From: Poecilobothrus nobilitatus
Taxonomy: Eukaryota > Arthropoda > Insecta > Diptera > Dolichopodidae
Direction of reading: 5' to 3'
NCBI GenBank assembly: GCA_947095535.1
Contig: OX352773.1
Span: 265,910,515 to 265,974,514 of the forward strand
Length of the DNA: 64,000 bases
The notes beneath the pieces are model-generated. The model did no database searches. It was not told where the DNA came from and saw only the letters and a list, made by a program, of their open reading frames with translations. The translations under genes and the position numbers were made by a program. Positions 11,968-22,450 of the stretch are shown one piece after another. Within the stretch, counting starts at the first letter, position 1. The number at the start of each line of letters is the position of its first letter.

Positions 11968-12325
11968 TACTTATTTTATTTTTTATTTTATTTTATTTAT
12001 TTATTAAACCAAAGCAATGTTTTTACATAAAAAATCTTACAGCTAAAAAAAATTAAAGCTAACAAAATACACAAACAATAGCAAATAAAAAACATTTTTG
12101 ATTACTAAGCTAAAAATTTATAAAAATTTACAATGAAAATTTTATAATTTGTACTATATATTAAATTTGAAAACAATAAAAAAAAAATGCTTACAGAACA
12201 AAAACACAGTATGATGTGTATAATTAAGTGGAATGTATAATATGAACTTGAACTTGAATTGAATATATTATTATTATTATTATTTTTTTTTTTTTTTTTA
12301 AATGTTTACAAAGTAATTAGGTAAT

Positions 12326-13546
12326 TTAAGTAATTAAGTCATTTATGAATTTCTGTGTTAATTTATGTTTAAAAGAATTTCTTGATATGTCTGGTGAAAA
12401 AAGATGACTGTGTTTGTTGAATGTAGTGCAACATCTGTTTATTGGCTCATTTCTTCCATATTCTGTTCTGTGTGTATTTTCTAGTAAAAATTTAGTGTTT
12501 CTTGTATTTCTGACTACATTGTTTAATCTAACCTTATTTACTAAGAATTGAACGTCAATATTTTTTTTTATGATGTCAAAAGTAAAGCAGGATGAAAGCA
12601 TTTGCCTGCGTGAAGATAAGGTTAACATATTCAATGATTTAAGTCTTGTAGAGTAGCTTGGAAGAGTAGAATAGTCTATAGGATTATATTGGTTTCTCAA
12701 GGCAAACAAAAGGAATTGTTTCTGAACGGATTCTATCCTATTGGAATGTAATTGAAACACTGGATCCCATACGATATTACCGTATTCTAGAATAGATCGA
12801 ACTAACGAGCAGTAAAGAGCTTTTGTCACTGCTGGGTTATTAAATTCCTTAGCCCTTCTCTTAATAAAACCTAACATTTTATTTGCTTTGGAAATCATAT
12901 GATCATAGTGAAGATGGAAGTTAAGTTTATCGTCCAGAAGAATGCCAAGATCGGTCATACAGGACACCCTTTCAAGAACTATGTTATCTATTGTATAGTC
13001 GAAAAGCATTGTAGATCTTTTTCGTGTAAAACTTATGACCTTGCATTTCGCTATGTTAAGTTCTAATTTGTTGTAGAAGCACCATTCTTGTAAAGAATGT
13101 AAATTTGATTGAAGTAATTCAAAATTGGAACTATTTTTGATAACGTGGTAAATTTTAAGATCGTCAGCAAATGCAATATGTGGTACACCTTCTAGTTTAT
13201 TAGAAAGATCTGAAATAAAAATATTAAATAGAAGTGGGCCTAAATGGCTTCCTTGTGGCACTCCCGAGGTGACATTAATTGTGTTCGATAAATAACCTTG
13301 GAATTTAATATTTTGAGTTCTTTCAGTAAGATAAGAGCAAAGCCAAGTAAGGAAAGAACCTGAAATGCCTAAAGTTTCAAGTTTTTTAAACAAAATATTG
13401 TGATCAACACGATCGAAAGCTTTGCTAAAATCCGTGTAAATAGCATCAACTTGATAACCATTTTCCATTTCAGTTAGTATTTCCGATGTGTAAACCGTAA
13501 GATTGGTTGTAGTAGAACGACCTTTTATAAATCCTTGTACATGTTC
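12326..13546 (-). pseudogene. LINE ORF2 remnant: reverse transcriptase domain
   Basis: About 400 codons remain open. In order: a QGFIKGRS-type motif near the upstream end (before the ATG-like codon at 13,468), IYTDFSKAFDRVDHNIL (palm motif A), SGVPQGSHLGPLLF (motif B), FADD (motif C, catalytic aspartates kept), then a thumb/C-terminal region with YLGI-type text and EYGNIVWDP. The RNA-templated DNA synthesis residues are present. The region between endonuclease and fingers is missing: reading breaks off near 13,546-13,560, inside NLL, and resumes at EHVQGF in another frame. An intact element would be expected to have roughly 150-200 more residues here. Confidence 0.85.
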
Positions 13547-14681
13547 AGTAAATTAACATCAGGATCCTTTGTAACTTTAATTTTTTTGTAAAGTTTGTTG
13601 CGTTGATTACGCAATGTCCTAATTTTTCTGTTGTTTTATCTTTTTTACGAATTTTTGGCACAAAGGAGTTAATTATGTCGAAAATTTTAGAGTAAAAGAT
13701 AGAAATTGAAGAGTTAATATCCTGTTGTATTAACAGATCGTCCCAATTTAAAATTGATAAAGCATTATTAATGCTTTGATAATCAGCGTTGAAAAAGTCA
13801 TATACAATATTATTATTGTAAGATTTCGCGAAGAGTGGCAAAGAAGTAGAAAATTCGAAGATGACTGCGTTATGATGAGGAGTGTTAGTGAACAGGTTGA
13901 CTGCATCATCAGCGAGTTTAACCACCACTCTGTCATATGCATTTGAAAATGCAAGATCTAACCACTTATTGTTTTTATTTGGGTAATTAATAATTTGTTG
14001 TAAATCATTACCATAGAACTCCGTAATAATGTCAAAATCTATTTCATCATGAAAGTTAATTGGTAATAACAAATTATCTGAATCATCTTCTATAAAAGAT
14101 AATGAAGGACGATTGAAATCGCCAAAAATAAAAATTGAATCATCCTCATTCATTTTAGATATAATATAGTGATAAATATCGAAAAATTCAGAATATGAAG
14201 AATTGTCAGAATTAGGTGGAAAGTAAACAATTCCTAGGTAAATAAAATTATTACCTAAGTTTACTCTAATAAATTGGTGATCAAAAGTGTGGGACGTCCT
14301 AGTGATTAGTGGAACACTAGAAAGGTTATTATTTACTGCAAGTAAGACACCGCCTCCACGGGAACAGTTCATAGAGAAAAAGTCCCTATCCTTTCTATAA
14401 ATCGACCAATTATTGTCAAGTATTTCTTCATTTATGAAGGAATCGTTTAGCCATGTTTCGGTAATAGCAAGCACACTGAAGTCACAAGACTTGGCATCAA
14501 CATATAATTTCTTTAGCTTACCTCTCATACCACTACAGTTGTGGTAGAAGATTTTGAGATTTTCACTAAAATTGCTTTTATTATCTGTTGATTTTAACTC
14601 CTTAAAACTAGTTGTTGTATTTATTAAAATGAGATTAGTGTTAATGTTATTTTCTGCCGCTAAGGGAACGAAAAAAATCAT
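13545..14681 (-). pseudogene. LINE ORF2 remnant: AP-like endonuclease domain
   Basis: ATG at 14,681 overlaps the end of ORF1 by 35 bases. Recognisable endonuclease words are YHNCSGMRGKL near the N-terminus, ITETWL (metal-binding glutamate), SRGGGVLLAV, and IFGDFNRPS (catalytic D and N). It nicks target DNA to prime reverse transcription in active elements. The last 40 or so codons are in a shifted frame; the neighbouring frame reads RTLRNQRNKLYKKIK, which is what normally follows, so a small indel lies near 13,620. Confidence 0.85.
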
Positions 14682-15662
14682 TACTACTTTTTCTTATTTT
14701 TTGCAAATACTCGATTCTCTTACTTTTAAGGTGACTACAATAAGCTTGTAAATCTTTTTCAACCGATTTAGATGAAGCTCCGAAACCTTCATGATATTTA
14801 ACATATAATTTCATTAATTCCTTTGGGTTAGAAGGCAAACCTTCTTGATCAATAAAAATTTTAATATTGAGTTTGGTTTTACCATCTACACAAAGGTCGT
14901 CATCTTCCTTATGCAAATAAGCTAAATAGAGTCTTACATTTTCATATATTTTTTGATCTCTAAAACGTGATAAGACATACGTATGATCGTCATTAGCTAC
15001 AGCATTTTTCGTTAATCTGACTATAGGAGGTAGTATAGGATTAACAAAACTTGCATTAGGTTTGGATGAAACAGATGCAATTGGCTTATCGTTAATTGAT
15101 GTCGTGTTGCAGTTAACGTTTAAGCTCTGAGTACACAGAATGCCAGCATTAAAGGTTTGTCCCTGTATGAAGTTAGGATATTTGCTAGCATTTGATAGTG
15201 AAATATTCATTATATCATTTGGAGAATATTGTTTAGACGTTATTGACACTTTTGGAACTGAACTAATTACTGAATTAGTAGAATTTATTGAACTGTACTC
15301 TACATTAGTAATTTTATTTGAAATGCTATTCGGCACCTCTATGGTGGAAGTAGTATTAGCAATAATGTGAGAAGAAGGCAAAATAGTCTGAAATTTAATT
15401 GGTGATTGAGTTAAATTTATGTTTTGTTTGTGTAAAATAGGTTGTGTTTTGTTTTTGCTTATAATATTGTTTTTATTTGTGGATTTAGTGTTATTGCGTG
15501 TATTTCTGTTCTTTTTTTTTGTGTGATTGTTTTACTTTTAGCGTTATTAATATTAATATTAGGTTTTGTTTTATTTTTATTTTTTATTAAATCTAATTTA
15601 CTATTATTTGATTGTTTACCTAAATGTTTAAAGATGGATATTTTTGTCCCTTTATTCCACAA
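14647..15662 (-). pseudogene. LINE ORF1 remnant (RNA-binding-type protein), frameshifted
   Basis: Two overlapping frames. 15,662 down to about 15,515 starts MWNKGTKISIFKHLGKQ and is rich in Lys and Asn. The second frame runs from about 15,520 to the stop at 14,647 and ends SLSGRK. The switch falls at a run of nine A (minus strand, about 15,512-15,520), so a single-base slip explains the break. No zinc knuckles are visible. The middle is Ser/Asn-rich and low complexity. ORF1 identity rests mainly on its position upstream of the endonuclease. Confidence 0.65.
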
Positions 15663-15689
15663 TTTAATATTATTTATATAATATAATAT

Positions 15690-16068
15690 AATATTTAAAA
15701 TTATATTATATTATATTATATAAATTAAAATTATATTTATATAATATAATATTTAAAATTATATTTACTATTTTGTAATTTAATATACTTTTACCGCTTA
15801 GTATTAAATGATACTATAGAGTATTTAAAGTTTTGGATTGATAATCGTTATGTGGAAGGTTAGAATCTGCTTTTGAAGAATGTATAAATATATAGTTTTA
15901 ATATATGTACAACCCATAGTTCTAGAAATTATAAAATTCACCCAAATTATTTTAAAATACTAAAATATTAAAAAAATAATATTGTAAGCAGAGTGACAGA
16001 CTGTGAACATACTAACGGTTCGTACGGGTATCTAATAGTTGACAAAGGCAACTGTATTCTTTCTCGTT
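15690..16068 (-). repeat. F1 copy 3, 5' part, flanking OR copy B
   Basis: Continues F1 copy 3 after the LINE and ends TTTCTCGTT at 16,068. Contains the subterminal TCGTACGGGTAT. It is the inverted counterpart of the F1 fragment beside OR copy A (2,819-3,254). The junction with the LINE is obscured by TATAATATAA repeats at 15,675-15,755. Confidence 0.75.
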
Positions 16069-16315
16069 TAATAATAATTTTTCATCAATATTAAAAGACT
16101 ACAATTATGATATCTACATACTAATTACGAATTTAATTAAATAGGAGAAATTAAAAAAAAAACAATTATTATTAATACATAATAAATATGTACTATAGAC
16201 CCAGTGTTTTTAATAATCATATTTAAATCAATGCAAATTAATAATGAGTTTCATTTAGATAGTGTTTCTTTTTATTGAAAGTTTTTGTCAGAAACTTTTA
16301 AGAAAATTTATTAAA

Positions 16316-18612
16316 ATGAAATTTTTTAAAAAATTGTCGCATATTTTTGAAGAATTTAATTATAACAAGATTTTTAAATATCACATGTGGGCAATTAAAT
16401 TTTTTGGTTATACAAATCCAGGAAATTATAGCTTCCCTTCCATCAGGGGATTTTTATTAATGATAACATTTGCAATTTATTCAATCATTCAGGTAAAATA
16501 TAATTTAAACCGCACTCTTCTTTTATATTACCTTAAACGTTAATTTTAATACTTTCAACTATAGATTCAATATACATATAATAATATTCAGAGCCTATCT
16601 TTAAATGTTGCTGCAACAACTATTTGGATGAAAAGTTTATTTAAAATTTTAACATTTTGTTATTATAAAAAAGGTAAGACATATTTTGAGCTTTTGATTT
16701 TTTCAATAATTTTAAATAAAAATTAAACGTTTAGATATTTTAAAAATAATCAATGACTGCACAGATTTTATTGAACATGTTAATACCAAAAGGAACTCTC
16801 GTGAAATGGAAATTTTAAAGGAAATCGAAATTGATGCATTTACTTTAATACAACAATTTGTCAAATTTATGACCATAGAATTAATCTATGTGATTATTAA
16901 TAAAATTTTCTTTCCGAAAGGATATGTAACAAGGAAATTTGTTGAATGCTTTCCAATATTTTTTAATGATGCAAATTCAATCGCAGCTTTTGGTACTGCT
17001 TTATTTAGTTGCATTTTTATTTTGGCAGCTTTAATGTTTTGTGATACATTTAGTGTTACATTACTTTTATTTATTAAATTTCAATTGCGAATTGTCAATT
17101 GTAGGTGGCGTTATGATGAAAAAGATTCAAATAATATTAAAAGATGGAGAAAATTTCTTAAATCACAAATAGAATTACATGTAAAAATATTAAGGTATAA
17201 ATAAAATAAATATATATTCGTAATTTTTAAAAATTTTTAATAATTTTACTTATATAGGAATGCACAGACTATACAGGATGTTTTTAAATTGCCGGTTTTA
17301 ATCGATTATTTTTTTATAGCTTTAGTTTTGTGCTATTTAATGCTTCATTCAACGGTAAAATCCTTTACAATACTTTTCTTAAATAAAAAGAGTTTTTAAG
17401 TAAATATTAAAATTTTCTGTACATAGGAAACCAAAATGTGGGGTGACTATGGTGAAACCTTATTCTTCCTTTTTGTAGGCTTTATAATCGTATTAGGCCT
17501 TGGTTTTATTTTTTATAGAGAAGGAGATAATATTATTACCGCTGTAAGTAAAGAAAAATAATTCTATAAATATTTTATAATTTCTTTGTCATAATTTATT
17601 ATAATTAGATCTTTATAACCCGAACATATTTATAAAAATTTGGCTTTGCGGTTGATTGATTGATTTCTATTAAATATGGAATTTTTCTTTTCGTCTCGGA
17701 TATGGACTCGGATTTGTTATTTAAAATATTTACTTACATCTATTAGTCATAATTAAATAATTGAGTTATAAAAAACTTTTTAAAATAAAAGCGAATCTGC
17801 TGTTCTAGCACAACCGAATTTTACAGAAGTTGTTGGTATATAACTCAACATCTTTGCCCACAGGCCGAACTTGCTGGATTTAAATAACGAAACTAACAAT
17901 TTTGCAAAAGTGACGTGATACAAATTTCAGAATCATGCGGGCGGGCGGACAGACATTTAATCGATTCATATTCGATTCTGATCCGATTCATTCACTTGAA
18001 TATATATCTAGCTCGACTCCTTTAAGGTGTCACAAACGTAATGGCAAATTTATTATACCTTTGAAGATATATTCATACATGTGTAAAGAACATCAGCCGG
18101 TTTTTGTGGCTGTTTTTCGTCTAATTTTTGGAGATAGTTTTTAATATACTTCCATCTAAATGCCCTGTAAAGTAGTTTCGAACTAATGTATCTGATTTCT
18201 CAAGTATAGTTTTTTTTTAAATGATAGCTAATCTAAATAACAAGCACGACATGTCTATTGTACTAGGTCGTTATGTCTTCTCTTATACATAGTTAAAATT
18301 TTGTGTCAATTTTGAAATACATAAACTTTTGTTTTTTAAGAGTTTGGATACTCCATCAGCAATTTATGATCGAAAATGGTATTTAATTGAACCAAAACAA
18401 AGAAAAGATTTAATAATTGCACATGGACTTGCCGTTGCAAATCCAATTAAACTGAAGGCATATATTTTAGACATAAATTTAATAACTTTTGTTAATGTAA
18501 GTTATATTAAAAATGATTTTTTTCTTTAATATTTTTGGTTTAAAACATATTTTTTCAGATTTTAAAAAATGCATACAGTTTTCTAAGTGTGATGATAAAC
18601 TTTAAAAAATAA
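16316..18612 (+). CDS. Odorant receptor copy B, intact, 7 exons, 380 residues
   Basis: Insect OR: odour-tuned subunit that pairs with Orco as a cation channel in dendrites of sensory neurons (family knowledge). Exons: 16316-16492, 16592-16673, 16735-17194, 17258-17354, 17427-17543, 18341-18496, 18559-18612. All introns are GT-AG and the frame stays open to TAA. The start is the first ATG (MKFFKKLSHIFEEF); the frame upstream has no other ATG. Hydrophobic segments lie near residues 45-60, 62-82, 124-142, 168-190, 250-270, 279-300 and 350-377. The C-terminus has the OR signature: YREGDNIITAS, then YDRKWY, QRKDL and TFVNILKNAYSFLSVM. Length fits the family (about 370-420). There is no signal peptide, as expected for the inverted topology. 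An AATAAA overlaps the stop. Copy B is a mosaic: exons 1-2 match copy C, while the flank and exon 3 match copy A. Confidence 0.87.
17795..18065 (+). repeat. F1-related remnant in intron 5 of OR copy B
   Basis: Corresponds in inverted orientation to about 395-665 of the copy A intron. It has CGGGCGGACAGACATTTAATCG and then TTTATTATACC near 18,057. About 410 bases present in A (roughly 665-1,080) are missing here, which shortens the intron to 797 bases. Confidence 0.65.
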
Positions 18613-19265
18613 ACACAAAAAATTATTTGAATTTTAAATCATTTAATTTTGAATTATTAAAAATTACGATAATCACATAAAATATTGATGTTGACTAGGT
18701 TGAATTTTTTTAATAAAATGTTTTTATATCATTAATTTTTTATTCAAAAATTATAAAAATAATTACTAATAAGTATATTTGATGCCTAATTGGTTTTTGT
18801 TAAATAAAGGAAATAAAATTTGATTTAATTTTATTATTTTAATAGTAAAACTGTATAATATTTTTCTCTACATAATTTAATTCACAAATTTTTACGATTA
18901 ACAAAGGCTTCACTTTAGCTTCCGATTCTTTTTTAACTTTGCACAAATGCACGACTCGAATAAACACTTTTTGTGCTGGTTCGGATTGGCGATGACGCGA
19001 TTAAGGGGATCAAACAACCCTTCAAGGTGAATTTTACAATTTAATTTTTTTTTTTATATATTCTGTGTTATAAGGTATATCGCGAAATTTATATTTATCC
19101 GAGAGCTCACAAAATTTGCTTTTTAAAAATATGTACCTTTTTGAGAAATTGAAAATAGTTTAGCTACAAAATGGAACCAACCCAATATTTCGTTTTTTAG
19201 TGTTATTTTTATTCGTTATTAAAGAATATAAGATCTGAATAACGGTAAATTTTTGAACTTTTATA

Positions 19266-19365
19266 AAACAAGTCAAAATGTAAACCAACGGTTTTTAAAA
19301 GCGCACATTTCCAAAATAAAATACAAACTGTTTAGAATTGTGACTTGCACAAAAATTTGAAAATC
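19266..19365 (+). repeat. F2 element, 5' end fragment
   Basis: AACAAGTCAAAATGTAAACC, then GCGCACATTTCC, then GTGACTTGCACAAAAATTTG: the first 100 bases of F2. It is absent from the matching place in the right arm near 25,140. Confidence 0.7.
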
Positions 19366-21000
19366 TAAATATAATAAAAGACAAGTTGCTGCTGCTGAGA
19401 AGCGTGCCCTACTGTTATATTAAATGTTAATTTAACAAATGTTATACTATGAAAAGAAAGAAACGTACATCTGATATTTACCCACATAACAGATAGAAAA
19501 CAATAAATATTATAATGTTATGCAATGAAATGAAAGAAAAAACAAGGCAGTGTATAAATGAAAGTTTTTAAACGGTCGCATTTTTAAGTAGAACATTATA
19601 AAATTGCAATAATATTTTTATTTAAATTTTGCTAAGCAACATTTTCTTAATTTTTTAAAAATTTTGCCATAATATAATATAGTACAATTTAACAATAAGA
19701 AGTTTAGCCTATAATATAGATATATGAATAAAAATATGGGTATACATATATTAGATTTTTTATAGATTTATTATTATTAACAACTTTTTATTAACTTGGT
19801 TGGGTAAAGGATGGAATCTTAGAAGCCATTTTAAACACACTTCCCGTTGAGCTAGAGACTTGAAATTTTCTTCATTAGATCAGATCCCGATGACAATACA
19901 TGATTTTAAAATAATAATATCGAAAAACATTAGAGAAATTAGCTTAATTTCAAAATTAAATTTTCATACAAAGATATAACAGAATTTTTAACAGAATTAT
20001 TACAGAACCTAAATAAAACATTTTATCTAAATTTACTAAACTCACCAATACCAATACCAAACCAATGCGTATACGTAATACACAAATGTTTTTTTTTTTC
20101 TATAAAAGACTATTGTTTTTTATATAGTCATTGCATTGTATGTGTACATATACATATAGGTACATACTTCAAAATATGTAAATAATAAGTGCTTCGAAAA
20201 TATTTTTGGTTTGAAAGCGATGAATTTGAAAGATATGAATGTGTAAACAAATTAATGTGCCGCACTTGAGAACACAGTGTAAAATTTAATATGCATTTAC
20301 TTAAAATTTAGTTAGCAAGTGTTAAATTTAAGTTTTTTTTCATCAAATCAATTGATTTTTAGTATACATTTTTATTTATAAAAGCAATGTGTTTATTTAT
20401 AATATTTATATAGATATCTTAATTATAATTAAAATAGGGCTTTTCTTTCGAAACTCTTAACATATTAAAATGGCATATTATGGCCCTAACATTGATATCT
20501 AAATTGGGAGCTGCCTTTAAATTAAGATCTAATAGGGAATGATGATCTGCACCACTAATGCCTTTTTCTGAAGTATTAAAACTAAGAATATATTTCCAAT
20601 TATGTAAAAACATTAAACAACAAAAAAATATATTAAAAATAAGAAATCCAGTTTTTTTTAAAAATAGTAAATAACGAAAATATTTTTCTTTTCAATAACA
20701 ATAATTATGAATTAATCATAAAATATATGTTATGTACATCGTCTAGAAAAAGCAAAATAATTTTTTTTTAATTCAAAAACATTATCATTTAGAAGTAAGC
20801 AATTTAATATATTCTCAATTACATACTTTTAAAACCAAATTTTTTTACTACATAATATGTATGTAGGAACAAACATGTACAAAAATGGTATGCATATTTG
20901 TATGTGTGCTGTACTATTAAAAATCTGCTAACATAGTCACACCAAATTCCCAAATTCCCAACTATTATTATTTAGTTGATTTATCGATTTATTATTTTTT
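19366..21000. other. No recognisable gene; fragments of a local repeat
   Basis: 19,430-19,760 is a further copy of part of the tandem unit at 21,001-22,450 (CATCTGATATTTACC, AACAAGGCAGTGTAT). The rest is AT-rich. A 64-codon frame at 20,419-20,613 (minus) has no recognisable domain. Confidence 0.45.
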
Positions 21001-22450
21001 AATATGTAGGCAACAGTTATATTTAAATGAATGGAGGGTAAACATAAACGAACAAAAAAAAATTTTATGTATGCATATGAATGGACGGTTAACATAAACG
21101 AACAAAAAAAAAAATTCAGAATGTTCATTAGCTAATAATTTCTATTTTTGAAATAGACTGTATGCATAAATTTAATATTAAAAAAAAAAAATAAGTTCTT
21201 AGTGTACCTAAATAACAGAAAAAAAAAGTAAAATGTAATACTGGAAGAAAAATAAAAACGAATAGAAGAAAAAGAGAACAAAAAATGTTACTTTGATGTT
21301 TTTAAATATTTTCAAAGGCTATTTCTTATGTATATGTGCAGATCTGATATTTATCCACATAACAGATAGAAAAAAAGAACTATTAAAATGTTATGATTTT
21401 AAAAGAAAGAAACATACGTTTGATATTTCCGTACTTAACAGATAAAAAAAAAAAAATTAAAATGTTATGTTATGAAAAGAAAGAAAAAACAAGGCAGTGT
21501 ATGAATCAAAGTTTTTAAAGGCTCGCATTTTAAGTGGAAGTAAAGAACATTATAAAATTGCAATATTTTTATTTAAATGTTGACGTTTTCTTAATTTTTT
21601 AAAAATTTTGCCGCATTATGATATAATGCAACACTGAGAAGTTCAGCTCATAATATAGATACATATGTATATGAATGAATATATGGCTATTTATGTATGT
21701 AGTTATAGATTTATTATTTTTTTTTAATATGTAGGCAACAGTTATATTTATATGAATGAATGGTAATCATAAACGAACAAAAAAAAATTTTATGTATTCA
21801 TATGAATGGACGGTAAATATAAACGAACAAAAAAAAATTCAGAATGTTCTATAGGTTATAATTTATATTTTTCAAATAGACTGTATGCATAAATTTAATA
21901 TTAAAAAAAAAATAAGTTCTTAGCGTACCTAAATAACAGAAAACAAAAATTAAGGAAAATGTAATACTTGTTTTTAAATATTTTTAAAGAAAAAAAGAAC
22001 TATTAAAATATTATGATTTTAAAAGAAAAAAACATACGTCTGATATTTACGTACATAACAGATAGAAAAAAGAAATATTAAATGTTATGCTACGAAAAGA
22101 AAGAAAAAACAAGGCAGTGTATAAATCAAAGTTTTTAGAGGGTCGTATTTTTAAGTAGAACATTATAAAATTGCAATAATATTTTCATTTAAATTTTGCT
22201 AAGTAACATTTTCTTAATTTTTTAAAAATTTTGCCATAATATAATATAGTACAATTTAAGAATCAGAAGTTTAGTTCATAATATAGATATATGAATAAAA
22301 ATATGGGTATATACATATGTATATTATGTAGTTAATTATAAAAAAATAAAGCAGTGCGTAAAACCAAAGCTTTTAAAGGAGCGCAATTTAAATTATAAAA
22401 TCGCAATTTTAAATTAAATTTTGAATGTGTAACATTTTCTTAATTTTATG
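21001..22450. repeat. Tandem duplication, unit about 725 bases
   Basis: AATATGTAGGCAACAG starts at 21,001 and again at 21,726. Both units carry a sub-repeat (CATAAACGAACAAAAAAAAA twice per unit), TAAGTTCTTAG, an ACAGATAGAAAA box and AACAAGGCAGTGTAT. The second unit is about 110 bases shorter. A third partial copy is at 19,430-19,760 and a fourth trace at 22,345-22,450. No coding potential. Confidence 0.7.

Larger units (their letters stand above)
11968..15690 (-). mobile_element. Two-ORF non-LTR retrotransposon (LINE), decayed
   Basis: About 3.7 kb on the minus strand, inserted into F1 copy 3. The plus-strand order is tail 11,968-12,005 (TTATTTTATTTTATTTATT, i.e. a TAAA-type 3' tail), reverse transcriptase, endonuclease, ORF1. 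The 5' end lies between 15,662 and 15,690, in AT-rich text shared with F1. RT motifs suggest a CR1/Jockey-superfamily element; the clade is uncertain. It is disabled by a one-base shift in ORF1 and an internal deletion in ORF2. A downstream TTA-type microsatellite lies at about 12,265-12,300. Confidence 0.85.
16080..20060 (+). repeat. Left arm of the B/C inverted duplication
   Basis: Pairs with 23,215-28,545 on the opposite strand. Clear anchors are the gene itself, the post-stop text at 18,613-18,720, 19,060-19,240 (against 25,140-25,330) and 19,780-20,050 (against 23,220-23,510, with CTTCTAAGATTCCATCC). The arms differ in length because of later insertions and deletions. Confidence 0.75.

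Noticed and set aside
21001..22450. CRISPR-like or satellite array
   Set aside because: Only two to four long diverged units with no regular spacers; a eukaryotic tandem duplication.
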